DNA from: Bacillota bacterium
GTDB lineage: Bacteria; Bacillota; Clostridia; Christensenellales; CAG-138
NCBI GenBank assembly: GCA_023455425.1
Contig: JAEYCM010000012.1
Coordinates: 82,160-146,159 of the forward strand
Length of the DNA: 64,000 nt
Reading direction: 5' to 3'
In this document: piece after piece, positions 53,420 through 62,291 of the stretch
Layout: each line of letters starts with the position of its first letter
Position numbering within the stretch: position 1 is the first letter of the stretch
Made by a program: the position numbers and the translations under genes
The notes under the pieces: model-generated
The model's database searches: none
What the model was told of the DNA's origin: nothing
What the model saw: the letters and a program-made list of their open reading frames with translations, nothing else

Positions 53420-54031
53420 TCAAAAAACACCCGCCCAGCCAGTTCTGAAAAAATTCTGCAGCAACGCAAGGTGCCGGTAAGCTTGCCCGCGTGTCATATC
53501 CTGCTTGACAGTCTCCATAACCCCTGCAAAAAAGGCTGTAGAAATTGTATACAGCAGCGTCGGCGTCATGCGTCCGGCAGTAAAGGCATCGCTTCCTATC
53601 GCCTCGATATACCTAGTCGTACTTTGCACATTAATTCGAGAAAAGGCATCGATTATTTCCGAGCGCATGGCTTCCACAGGCATAATCATCAGCAGTCTGA
53701 AAACAGCGATATTGTCATAAATGAAATCGATCATCCCGCGTTGGCCGACCGTTGCCATTGCCTGCATTGTTGCTTTCTGCGCGTCGACCTGCTGTGAAAA
53801 AAACGAATTAAGACCCGACACATATATGGCCTTCAATTCATCTGCTACCGGAGCAATGATCGCGCGCAACAGACCGAGCTTATCGCCAAAGCGGGTGTAG
53901 ATCGTGCTGGTGCTGACGCCCGCATTGCCTGCAATATCCCGCAAGGATGCATCATTAAAACCCTTCGACAGGAATTCCTTTTCCGCACATTCCAACAGCT
54001 TTTCTGAAATGCCTTCCGTCTGACGCTTCAC
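53420..54031 (-). CDS. TetR/AcrR family regulator
   Basis: A 203-residue regulator with a canonical helix-turn-helix (about residues 25-55, ASLRDIAGNAGVSTSTIYTRF). I start it at GTG 54031, which has ggaagg 8 nt upstream; longer frame starts at 54049-54064 lack a site and lie only about 10 nt from the predicted transcription start. It sits directly upstream of the ABC-Opp operon on the same strand. Its promoter overlaps a palindrome, so it is probably autoregulated. Confidence 0.88.
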   Translation of the reverse strand: MKRQTEGISEKLLECAEKEFLSKGFNDASLRDIAGNAGVSTSTIYTRFGDKLGLLRAIIAPVADELKAIYVSGLNSFFSQQVDAQKATMQAMATVGQRGMIDFIYDNIAVFRLLMIMPVEAMRSEIIDAFSRINVQSTTRYIEAIGSDAFTAGRMTPTLLYTISTAFFAGVMETVKQDMTRGQAYRHLALLQNFFRTGWAGVF

Positions 54032-54070
54032 ATGATTTACCTTCCGCATACAATATAACATCATTAAAAT

Positions 54071-54109
54071 AACGGAGTTATTATAACTTCGTTTTAATTA
54101 AAATGTCAA
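54071..54109 (-). promoter_or_regulatory. Promoter and operator of the third tetR gene
   Basis: On the minus strand a consensus promoter, TTGACA (54104-54109) and TATAAT (54080-54085), with 18-bp spacing. The palindrome AACGGAGTTA-TTA-TAACTTCGTT (54071-54093, one mismatch) overlaps the -10. This fits autorepression. Confidence 0.8.
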
Positions 54110-54212
54110 GATATAATCGTGTTCCTTATATAGCTCTTTGCGTTTCTTAATCACCGGATTTAGCAAAAAAGGTGATGATTATAACTGGGTTATAAACTGT
54201 GACATGCTGGTG

Positions 54213-54264
54213 CGCTGCGTTGGCAATGCAGAGTCATGGGTTCGAATCTCCCTGTGGCCCACCA
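54213..54264 (+). other. Partial tRNA-like sequence (3' half)
   Basis: An anticodon arm (CTGCG-TTGGCAA-TGCAG, anticodon GGC if real), a T-loop (GGGTTCGAATC) and a CCCACCA end are present, but no D-arm or 5' acceptor strand is found upstream, and the T-stem pairs poorly. It is a tRNA 3' fragment, of the kind left at integration sites. The rest of 54110-54447 has no gene. Confidence 0.5.
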
Positions 54265-54447
54265 TAAAGTATAACGGGCTGCTGTCCTGTGATGAAAGCT
54301 GCAGGAGATCTGAATCTGGAGCAACCAGCTAAATAGTCTGTTGAAAAAAATAAATGAGGGTTCCTCAGGCACTGAGCGGCAAGCAGGTTTTGCAAACCTT
54401 TTTCATACCTAAGTAGTAAAGCGCACATTTTCGTCCTATCAACTTGG

Positions 54448-54482
54448 AAAAAGCCCGCGTTCTCTTTCTCGAGAACGCGGGC
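54448..54482 (-). terminator. Terminator of the ECF operon
   Basis: Arms GCCCGCGTTCTC (54453-54464) and GAGAACGCGGGC (54471-54482) form a perfect 12-bp stem with a 6-nt loop. On the minus strand a T-run follows (54448-54452). It lies 22 bp after the end of the ECF ATPase gene. Confidence 0.85.
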
Positions 54483-54504
54483 CTTGAAACAGAACGATCC
54501 ATCA

Positions 54505-55965
54505 TTACGGATAAAGGCCAAACAGTTCCCGTATTTTTCCCTCATTTTCCGCCGTAACTAGCAGATCGTCCGGCATTTCGCCTTCGTCGAAATGAAGCAC
54601 CCGGGTGCAGACCCGGCAGACCAGCTCGTAATCATGGGTCACCACGAACACGATGCCGCCCCGCTGCGCCAGCCGCTCCATCAGAGTTGCCACCTGGGCC
54701 ATGCTGTCGTAATCAAGGCCGCTGGTCGGCTCGTCGAACACCAGGATGTCCTTGCCGCACATCATGCTCACCGCCACGGCCAGCCGCTGCTTCTGTCCGC
54801 CGGACAGGGTATTTGGATGCTTCTCCCGGAAAGCGGAAAGCCCCAGCTCCTCCAGCGTCTTATCCGCCAGGGCCACATCCGGATTCTTAATTCCGAACAC
54901 ACACTCCTTTTCCACGCTTTCCGCAAACAACTGGTATCCCACATCCTGCATGACGAGATACGACCGCTTCCGGCGGGCCTTGGCGTCAAGGGGCTTTCCT
55001 TCCCAGAGAATTCCCCCCTCACAGCCCTTGTGCAGACCGCAGAGTGCCCGGGAGAAGGTGGTCTTGCCGGTCCCATTGTACCCCACTACAGCGATGACTT
55101 CGCCGCAGGCGGCTTGAAGGCAGATGTTCTCCAGCACCGTTTTTTTCTGGTAGCTAAGCGTCACGTTCTTCAGTTCCAGAATTGGTGATTGTGCATTCAC
55201 CGCACGTTTTTGCAGGCGGAGTTGCCGCAGCTCCACAGCACGCAGGCCCATGGCATCCCGCCGTTCCCCGGAAAGCGCTGCCAGTTCCTTCGGCGTATAG
55301 ATTTCTTTAAGCTGACCCTGCTCCATATAGACCAACTTGTCCACCAACTCCATGAGGTAGTACAGCCGGTGTTCCGCAATCAGGATGGTTTTCCCCTGGG
55401 CCTTGATGAGCTTCAGGTGTTCTCGGAGCGCGCGAATAGAGTCCATATCCAGATTGGAGGAGGGCTCGTCCAGCAAATAGACGTCCGGGTTCATGGCATA
55501 GACGGAGGCGAAAGCAATTTTCTGCTTCTCCCCGCCGGAGAGGGCAAAGATGCTTCTACCCCGCAGTGCTTCAATGTCCAGCTCCCGTGTGGTTTGTTCC
55601 ACCCGCCGCGCCAGCTCCGCCGGCGGAAGCGCCTGGTTTTCCATGCCGAAGGCGATCTCACTGTCGGTATCCACGTTGAAAAACTGCGTCCGCGGATTCT
55701 GGAAGACCGAGCCCACACGCTCCGCCAGACGATACATGGGGGTTTCAGAACAGTCCTGCCCGTCCAGATAGGCCGTCCCGCTCCCTTCGCCTGGAAAGAA
55801 ATTCGGGATCAGCCCGTTGACCAGCCTCAGCATGGTAGTTTTCCCGCAACCGCTGCGGCCACAGAAAAGCACACACTCTCCCGGGGAGATGGTGAGATTC
55901 GCATGCTGCAATCCGTCAGCTCCTTGGCCGGAATAGGCGAAGGAAACGTCCTTCCATTGGATCAT
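54505..55965 (-). CDS. ECF transporter ATPase, two ABC domains fused
   Basis: A 486-residue protein carrying both ATPase modules of an energy-coupling factor transporter. Domain 1 has Walker A GRSGCGKTT, LSGGEKQK and LLDEPSSNLD. Domain 2 (from about residue 265) has GYNGTGKTT, LSGGQKQR and VFDEPTSGLD. Fusion of EcfA and EcfA' in one chain is common for Trep_Strep/MptD-type systems. ATG 55965 overlaps the EcfT stop by 4 bp (ATGA) and follows aagggag. It is the last gene of the ECF operon. Confidence 0.9.
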   Translation of the reverse strand: MIQWKDVSFAYSGQGADGLQHANLTISPGECVLFCGRSGCGKTTMLRLVNGLIPNFFPGEGSGTAYLDGQDCSETPMYRLAERVGSVFQNPRTQFFNVDTDSEIAFGMENQALPPAELARRVEQTTRELDIEALRGRSIFALSGGEKQKIAFASVYAMNPDVYLLDEPSSNLDMDSIRALREHLKLIKAQGKTILIAEHRLYYLMELVDKLVYMEQGQLKEIYTPKELAALSGERRDAMGLRAVELRQLRLQKRAVNAQSPILELKNVTLSYQKKTVLENICLQAACGEVIAVVGYNGTGKTTFSRALCGLHKGCEGGILWEGKPLDAKARRKRSYLVMQDVGYQLFAESVEKECVFGIKNPDVALADKTLEELGLSAFREKHPNTLSGGQKQRLAVAVSMMCGKDILVFDEPTSGLDYDSMAQVATLMERLAQRGGIVFVVTHDYELVCRVCTRVLHFDEGEMPDDLLVTAENEGKIRELFGLYP

Positions 55966-56681
55966 AAAAACGCTCCCTTCCACAGCAGTCCCGTAGCAAA
56001 ATAGGCTGCGAAACAGAAAACAGCGAGAACATCCGCCGCCCGAAAACGGATTTGCATCAGACAGGTGCGCGGGCGTGGATTTTCAATGCCCCGGGTGACC
56101 GAGGCAATGGAGAGCTCGTCCGCCGCCTTGGAGGCCGCCATCATGAGGGGAACATAGACGCACTCTACCGTCCTGATTGGGCGGGTCAGAAGGCCAACAA
56201 GGTTGGGGGACACATCCCGCAGTTGCATGGCGTCCTTGATAAAATGCCAGTCCTCCCGGATGGTCGGCATATAGCGCAGCATCACGGCGAAGGGAATCAC
56301 CAGCTTTTTGGGCGCATGGATGCGGCTCATGGCAGAGAGGAACTCGCTGACCTTTGTTGTAGCGATCATGATTCCTGCCAGAAAACCGCAGGGATAGACC
56401 TTATGGAAGAGGCCCAGGAAGGCCATCAATGTGGTTTGGAGCGCAGAACCGTCCATCTGCATGACGGCGAGGGTCATCAGATAAAACAGCAGGTAAGCTA
56501 TGAAGCCGAGGACGGCCTTCCTCCATTCGCCGCACAGCAGCGCCACCAAGGCCACCAGTGCCACCAGACCCATCTCATACATAAGACTGGGCGCCATAGC
56601 GGCGCCCAGTACAGTCAAAAGCAGCAACAGGAGTTTTGCCCTTGGGTCGAATCGCAGTGCAGCCTTTACTCTTCCGCTCAT
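55962..56681 (-). CDS. ECF transporter transmembrane T component
   Basis: A 239-residue EcfT-like protein. It has four to five TM segments and the coupling-helix motif ending in Arg-Gly (ADELSIASVTRGIENP), which contacts the ATPases. It overlaps the S-component gene by 4 bp and the ATPase gene by 4 bp, so all three are coupled. Confidence 0.88.
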   Translation of the reverse strand: MSGRVKAALRFDPRAKLLLLLLTVLGAAMAPSLMYEMGLVALVALVALLCGEWRKAVLGFIAYLLFYLMTLAVMQMDGSALQTTLMAFLGLFHKVYPCGFLAGIMIATTKVSEFLSAMSRIHAPKKLVIPFAVMLRYMPTIREDWHFIKDAMQLRDVSPNLVGLLTRPIRTVECVYVPLMMAASKAADELSIASVTRGIENPRPRTCLMQIRFRAADVLAVFCFAAYFATGLLWKGAFL

Positions 56682-57289
56682 GCGGTGATGCCGGCCTTTT
56701 CAAACTGCTTTTTCAGCAGCATGCGTCCAACAAATCCGCTGAAAGCGCCGACCACGACAGTGCCCAGCAGGATCACCGGCAGCATCCAGCCCTGTGCCGC
56801 GCCGTTCATGGCATCCAGATAGCTTTGGGCCGTACCCCCGTTAAGCATCAGGCTGCTCCATGCCGCGGGGTCCGCAAAAAATGCGATGTAGGAGCCGGTA
56901 GCCCCCAGGCACAGGCAGATATAAGCTGCGATATTGAGCGTCACACTGCGATAGTTTTTTGTTCCGGCAATCAGGTCGCCCAGAATGCCGCCCAGAATAT
57001 ATCCCAGATCCATAGCCCAGTGCATGCCGGTGGCAAAAAAGATAAGTCCGGCTAAAATACCAGCAATGGCAATGGGACCGCGCTTGGGCACCTTAGCCAC
57101 CAGAAGCAGAAAGATAGGACCGCCCAGCAATGCTCCGCCCAAAGGCATATAAAATGTCAGCAGTGGGTTCGGTGCAAAAACCCCGCCACCGATCAACATC
57201 GTCACCCAAATGAGGGCCGAAAAAATACCGGTGGTCACCAGATCCTTGACCGTCAGGCCCTTTTGATTGGAAACCTTTTGATTTATCAT
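56678..57289 (-). CDS. ECF substrate-binding S component, MptD/Trep_Strep family
   Basis: A 203-residue S component with about six TM segments. The pattern (VKDLVTTGIFSALIWV, and the segment around MPLGGALLGGPIFLLL) matches the Trep_Strep/MptD family. S components bind the vitamin, metal or other small ligand; the ligand of this family is not established. Its operon starts with the GTTAG-N6-CTAAC operator shared with the other transport operons. Confidence 0.85.
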   Translation of the reverse strand: MINQKVSNQKGLTVKDLVTTGIFSALIWVTMLIGGGVFAPNPLLTFYMPLGGALLGGPIFLLLVAKVPKRGPIAIAGILAGLIFFATGMHWAMDLGYILGGILGDLIAGTKNYRSVTLNIAAYICLCLGATGSYIAFFADPAAWSSLMLNGGTAQSYLDAMNGAAQGWMLPVILLGTVVVGAFSGFVGRMLLKKQFEKAGITA

Positions 57290-57312
57290 ATAAAACCTCC
57301 CCTTGCCATCGC

Positions 57313-57333
57313 CCCGTTCTTCATTAGAACGGG
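57313..57333 (-). promoter_or_regulatory. Leader hairpin of the ECF operon
   Basis: Perfect 8-bp arms CCCGTTCT and AGAACGGG with a 5-nt loop lie in the 5' leader between the operator and the Shine-Dalgarno of the S-component gene. No T-run follows. Its role is unknown. Confidence 0.5.
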
Positions 57334-57349
57334 AGTGAAAATATTGTTT

Positions 57350-57405
57350 GGGTTAGATAGAACTAACCCGGCATTTATCATACTGAATCCGTCACGGTTT
57401 CGCAA
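57350..57405 (-). promoter_or_regulatory. Promoter and shared operator of the ECF operon
   Basis: On the minus strand TTGCGA (57400-57405) and TATGAT (57377-57382) are 17 bp apart. Seven bases after the -10 comes GGGTTAG-N6-CTAACCC (57350-57369), the same repeat and geometry as in front of the ABC-Opp operon. Confidence 0.75.
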
Positions 57406-57436
57406 CCAGGGAAGAAGGAGTTCGTCCAAAAGTGAT

Positions 57437-57460
57437 AAAAATACGTCCGTTTGGAACGTC
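57437..57460 (-). terminator. Possible terminator of the truncated ABC gene
   Basis: On the minus strand an ACGT-T-CC / GGACGT stem with one bulged base is followed by ATTTTT. It lies just after the stop of the truncated ABC gene. Confidence 0.45.
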
Positions 57461-57465
57461 CTATT

Positions 57466-58734
57466 CTATCTCAACGTTTGAGACGCTGCCCACATGGCCG
57501 CGTACTTCCCGCCGGCAGCGACCAGTTCGTCATGGGTTCCGCTCTCTGCTACGCGGCCGCCGTCCAATACCAGGATCTTGTCGGCGTGCTTCACAATGGG
57601 CAGGGTGTGGGCAATCATCACCACGGTCTTGTCAGCATTCAAAAGATTTGCCACCGCCTGCTTCACCAGCAGCTCGTTTTCAATGTCCAGAGACGCCGTG
57701 GCCTCATCCAGTAAAATGATGGGACTGTCCTTCAGGATGGCCCGTGCCACGCTGAGCCGCTGGCGCTCGCCTCCGGAAAGCCGGTTGCCGTTTTCACCAA
57801 TTTCGGTGTCGTAGCCTTTGTCCATAGCTTGGATGAAACCGTCGCAATTGGCTAGGCGGCAGGCTCTCTCAATTTCTGAGTCGGTAGCACCGGGCCGGGC
57901 ATAGCGGATGTTGTCGCGGACAGTATCGTTGAAGAGAAACACATCCTGATCCACCAGACTGATCTGGGACAGCACCGGCTCTGATGGAGCGCCTGCGATG
58001 TCGCAACCACCGATGGTGACGCTCCCCTGCTGGGGGACATAATACTTGGCGATCAGATTGAGCACGGTGGATTTGCCTGCACCAGAGTCGCCCACGATGG
58101 CGGTGAGACTGCGCGCGGGAATGGTAAAGCTGGCCCCCTGCAGCACCGGCTCGCCCTCCACGTAGGAGAAGTCCACATTCCTGAACCGAATCTCGGCGCT
58201 CTTAGGGGCGAAGGAAGTATCCTGTGCCTGTTCTTCCTCTTCCGCAAAGATGCCGCTGATCTTCTCCTTGGAGATGAGCAAATTGCGGTAGGCCGTCAAG
58301 TCGATAAACAATGTCATGTTCAGTTTCGCCACAAAGATTGGCAGCATAATGAGTAGGATCAGTGATGACGGTTCCAACATGCCTGAGAGCCAGCCCTGCA
58401 CGGATAGTACAATTGCCGCGGCCAGCGCCACATAGCTGCAAAAGACAAAGCCGAATCCAATTGGTAAAATCGCCTTCTCATATTCATAGCTGATATTGGA
58501 ATACGCCCGCATGGCCTCGGTCACCGACGCATTCTTGGCGCCCACCAGAGCGTAGGAACGCAGGGTCTGACTGCCGGTGAGATACTCGGTAATGGCGCTG
58601 ACGTTCTCCTCCCGGGCCCGATTTTTTTGCTTGCCGTAAATATGCACCTGCCGGATGGACAGGGCCATGGCTGGGATAATCAGCAGGATCGAGACTAGCA
58701 AGGAAATGCTGTGTGACAGGAATCTGTCAATAAC
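57466..58734 (-). pseudogene. ABC transporter permease-ATPase, 5' end lost
   Basis: The frame covers about the last three TM segments and the whole ATPase domain (Walker A GDSGAGKST, signature LSGGERQR, Walker B ILLDEATASLD). It is only about 411-420 residues, against the usual 580 or so. The first 150-170 residues are missing. Upstream coding sense continues to about 58734 without a start site, then meets the tail of an AraC-type gene on the other strand. A deletion or recombination has removed its 5' half. Expression from a TTG at 58701 is conceivable but would make a broken membrane domain. Confidence 0.75.
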
Positions 58735-58846
58735 CCGGGTCTTTGACGAATGCGGTGTGGATTACAACGGAAAGCTTGCGAAAAAGCTCAAACAGGAGTT
58801 GGGTATGACACCATCCAAGTATCGGGCAAGGATGACGCAAAAATAA
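58735..58846 (+). pseudogene. AraC-family regulator, 3' fragment
   Basis: About 37 codons read VFDECGVDYNGKLAKKLKQE and end in PSKYRARMTQK and a stop. This is the second helix-turn-helix and end of an AraC-type activator (the PSKYR end is typical). The rest of the gene is missing and its place is taken by the truncated ABC gene, in the opposite orientation. The true junction may be a few bases either side. Confidence 0.7.
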
Positions 58847-58861
58847 GGGAATCAAGGAAAT

Positions 58862-58897
58862 GACCTCCGGCCGCAGCGGGTTCGGAGGTCTTTTTTT
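58862..58897 (+). terminator. Terminator after the AraC fragment
   Basis: Perfect 8-bp arms GACCTCCG (58862-58869) and CGGAGGTC (58883-58890) are followed by seven T. It was presumably the terminator of the lost AraC gene. Confidence 0.85.
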
Positions 58898-59045
58898 GTC
58901 TGAAAGATGGTGTAAAAGACAGGAAATATGTTCACGAGCGCAGTAACCCCTTCCCCTGAGTAGCACTAAAATTGTATCAGCCGATTTATGAGCGCATTTG
59001 CATCGCACAGCCATCCCAAACGGCACGAACTGAGAGGAAGATTCT

Positions 59046-62000
59046 ATGCACACGAATATGCGTAAGCCGCTCCAAAGGCTCCTGGCCATAGCCCTGTCCT
59101 TCATCATGCTGGGGCTTTTGCCGATGACCGCTTTTGCGGAGAGCGGCGCGCTTGCTGCCGCCGCTGCGGACGCCGCGGTATGCACACTCAACGGGATGGA
59201 ATACACCTCCGCTGACGCGGCCATTTCCGCCGCCTTTTCTATCGGAGGGACCTTGAAGCTGCTCCAGGATATCAGCTTTGACTATTCGGTCACACTGCAA
59301 TCTTCCAAAAGCCTCACGGTTGACCTCAACAGTCACACGCTTACCCTTGGCGGGCTGACGGTATCCAACGCTGCGACTCTTACCCTCTCGGGAGAGGACA
59401 CTGGCGCGAGGCTGAATGTCAACAGCGAAAGCCCCGGCGCAACTGCGGTAAAAGTGCTGCCGAATGCCAAAGCCACAGTCTCCGGCATTTCGTCCGCATA
59501 CGATGCCATCTCCCTCGACACAGGGGCGTCCCTGCATGTTTCAGGAAATGTTCAGGCCGATCGCATCGGCGTAAAATTTGATAACAGCTTTGCTGCGAAG
59601 CTGGTGATTGACGGAAACATCACCGTCGTAAATGCCGAATATGGTATATACGCCAACAATCCTAACAGCAGTAACTCCATTACAATTAACGGGGATATCC
59701 GCGTGACCGGCCGGGACGGTTATTCCGCCACAGGTGTGTACGCAACGGACAGCCTTACCGTAATAAACGGCGGGATCTATGTGCAGAGGGCGGTAGGATC
59801 CTGGGATATCATAATGGGCGCCACACCGGACTACCGTTCCCTTGGCCAGGGCAATTATAATGAATCCGACGGCTATTTTTGCTATCAATACTATGACAGC
59901 GGGGTGTTCGTCAAGGGCTATCCGCTGACCGTTGCCGCGAGCGGCGGCACGATAAACACCGGCGCCTCGGGCCCGTACGAGGGCGGGCGGAAAATCAATC
60001 TGGCCGCGACGCCGAACACACATCATACGTTTACGGGCTGGGTAAGCTCAAACGGCGGCACATTTGTAAACAGTGCCGCCGCCTCCACAACTTTTGTCAT
60101 GCCGGCCGCCGCTACGACGGTCACGGCGAATTTTACGGACAACATCGCGCCCGCACGGAAAAACGGCGTTCCGGCGACAGCCTCAGCAAACGTGGCCTAC
60201 GGCGGCGCGTATACGCTTAACCTGTCCAACATCTTTACCGACGCCGACGCCGACGCTCTGACCTACAAGGTGTCGGTAAACGGCGTTGAGGCAATTGATG
60301 CGGACGCAGCCTACAGCTATACGCCCGCGTCGGCTGACACGACGGTGCTGACCTTCACCGCAAACGACGGGTATGCCGATTCGACTGATAGCTACACGGT
60401 AACCGTAACGGTGGATAAAACAACGCCCACGACGGCGGATTTGACCTATCAGCTTGCCGCCAGGACCTATAACGGCCTGGCGCAGCCATTCAGCGTGACC
60501 GGTCCCGCGGGGCTTGGCGTGATTACGGTCAAATATGACGGCAGCGCCACCCAGCCCAAGGACGCCAAGACCTACGCCGTCACGGTAAGCATCGCAGCCG
60601 GCACAAACTATGCCGCGACGACCGTGGATATCCCCCTTGGCGATTATAGCATCAATAAGGCGAATCTGACCGTTACCGGCGCTTCGGCAAAGACATATGA
60701 TGGCACAACCGACGCGACGGGGGTCATCCTGACCTTCGATGGCCTGCAAAACGGCGAAACACTGGAACTTGGAACTGATTACACCATCACCGACGCAACA
60801 TTTGACAGTGCGAGCGTAGGCGGCGGCAAAACCATTACAGCCACTGCCGCGTTGAACAATACGGCCAAAGCAAGCAACTATACATTGGCAAACGGAAGCC
60901 TGATGCTGACAGGGCAGACGATCCAAAAAGGAACGGTTGCCGACGTCACCTTTGGTATCGATGTGGTGACAAACCTGGCGAAAGACTACACCATGAGCTA
61001 TCAGGAATTCGCAGAAATTCTCGCCGACCTGACCGGGAAGGTTCTCGGTACTGTCAGCTACAGCCTTACCTCGGTCGAGAACACGGATGGCGTGCTGGCG
61101 GCTCTGCCATCAACCGGCCCTATGACCTTCCCGACCACCATGCGTGTGGCGGGGATAGCGGCTGCGGGCAAGGAGGCTACGCTCATCGGCACGGTTACGA
61201 GCGCGAATTATAACGATTTTACCGTTACCGCCGTCATCAGGACGGTGGATAGAATTCCAGTGACAATTTCCGGGCTGACCATGACGGGCGGCATATACAA
61301 TGGCAGTTCCTACGCTTATTCCGGAACACCGCTCTTTACCTCGGACCTCAGCGGCAACCCGGTGAGCATCCCTGAATTTGATGTGCTGTATACCTCCACT
61401 GACGGCGGCGGTTACGCAAACTCTCTTCCACCCCAAAACGCCGGTACGTATCAGTTGACCATCTCCGTTGCGAATGGCAATCTGGCCTATACAGGCAGCA
61501 AAAGCTACGCATTCACAATTGCCAAGCGCCCGGTAGTGATCAGGGCTGATGACAAGAGCATGACCGCAGGCAGTTCTCTACCGGCGTTCACCTATACTGT
61601 GGACGGACAGCTTTCCGGTGAAACCGCCTTTATCGGCACCCCCACTCTTGCCTGTGCAGCCGACGGAAAAACAGCGGGCAGCTATCCCATCAGCTTGGAT
61701 CTGACGGGGATAACCTACACCGGCAACTATACGGCAGCCATCCCGGGCTTTGTTGCCGGCACACTGACAGTAAACTCTGGCGGGTCAGATGGCGGCGGTT
61801 CATCCGGCGGCCCTCGTACGCTGACGGACAGCAAATCTGGCATTACGATATTGGGCGGCGGCATCAAAAGCCTGGCTAAGCTTACCGTAACCGCGGTTAG
61901 CGTTCAGTCGCTGCCTGCGAAAATGCGCGAGGAGATTGCGACCGGCCGGATGATCGCCGGATATGACATCACCCTTCCCGGCGGCTTTAGGGGTGAACTT

Positions 62001-62291
62001 ACGATCTCCTTCCCAGTAGGTGCGGCATATGAGGGCCAGACAGTCACCATCCTCCACTACGTCAACGGTCAGGTGGAGACTTATACCGCCGTGGTGGCAA
62101 ATGGCAGGGCGACAATCACGGTAAGCAGCCTTTCCCCTTTCGCGGTGCTCAGCACCGGCGTGACCGTACCGGACGCCGTTGTGACCGATCCGCCCAAGAC
62201 GGGCGATGCTGCAGCGCCGTGGGGCTTCATGATGCTGGGCCTTGCGGCGGTTTGCGCGGTTGCGGCAGCTAAGAAGCGGCGCAGGGTATAG
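59046..62291 (+). CDS. Large secreted surface protein with MBG-type repeats
   Basis: A 1081-residue exported protein. A signal peptide (about residues 1-31, ending AFAES) is followed by a beta-helix-like region, then a divergent InlB-type repeat (about 295-365, ending VTANFT). A cadherin-like module with FTDADAD comes next (about 370-455). YDG/MBG-type repeats follow (about 460-910, with DYSINKANLTVTGASAKTYD and later IRADDKSMTAG). Then come a Gly/Ser linker and a C-terminal domain. The tail PPKTGD, a hydrophobic stretch and KKRRR resembles a sortase signal, but Pro replaces Leu in LPxTG. It is probably cell-wall or membrane anchored, as an adhesin or polymer-binding protein. ATG follows gaggaag. 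Confidence 0.85.
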   Translation: MHTNMRKPLQRLLAIALSFIMLGLLPMTAFAESGALAAAAADAAVCTLNGMEYTSADAAISAAFSIGGTLKLLQDISFDYSVTLQSSKSLTVDLNSHTLTLGGLTVSNAATLTLSGEDTGARLNVNSESPGATAVKVLPNAKATVSGISSAYDAISLDTGASLHVSGNVQADRIGVKFDNSFAAKLVIDGNITVVNAEYGIYANNPNSSNSITINGDIRVTGRDGYSATGVYATDSLTVINGGIYVQRAVGSWDIIMGATPDYRSLGQGNYNESDGYFCYQYYDSGVFVKGYPLTVAASGGTINTGASGPYEGGRKINLAATPNTHHTFTGWVSSNGGTFVNSAAASTTFVMPAAATTVTANFTDNIAPARKNGVPATASANVAYGGAYTLNLSNIFTDADADALTYKVSVNGVEAIDADAAYSYTPASADTTVLTFTANDGYADSTDSYTVTVTVDKTTPTTADLTYQLAARTYNGLAQPFSVTGPAGLGVITVKYDGSATQPKDAKTYAVTVSIAAGTNYAATTVDIPLGDYSINKANLTVTGASAKTYDGTTDATGVILTFDGLQNGETLELGTDYTITDATFDSASVGGGKTITATAALNNTAKASNYTLANGSLMLTGQTIQKGTVADVTFGIDVVTNLAKDYTMSYQEFAEILADLTGKVLGTVSYSLTSVENTDGVLAALPSTGPMTFPTTMRVAGIAAAGKEATLIGTVTSANYNDFTVTAVIRTVDRIPVTISGLTMTGGIYNGSSYAYSGTPLFTSDLSGNPVSIPEFDVLYTSTDGGGYANSLPPQNAGTYQLTISVANGNLAYTGSKSYAFTIAKRPVVIRADDKSMTAGSSLPAFTYTVDGQLSGETAFIGTPTLACAADGKTAGSYPISLDLTGITYTGNYTAAIPGFVAGTLTVNSGGSDGGGSSGGPRTLTDSKSGITILGGGIKSLAKLTVTAVSVQSLPAKMREEIATGRMIAGYDITLPGGFRGELTISFPVGAAYEGQTVTILHYVNGQVETYTAVVANGRATITVSSLSPFAVLSTGVTVPDAVVTDPPKTGDAAAPWGFMMLGLAAVCAVAAAKKRRRV

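Noticed and set aside
54190..54270. A complete tRNA-Ala gene
   Set aside because: No 5' acceptor strand or D-arm can be found, and the T-stem has two mismatches.
58655..58846. A 63-codon + strand protein
   Set aside because: Its first 26 or so codons are the reverse of the truncated ABC gene; only the last part is an AraC tail. It is a junction artefact.
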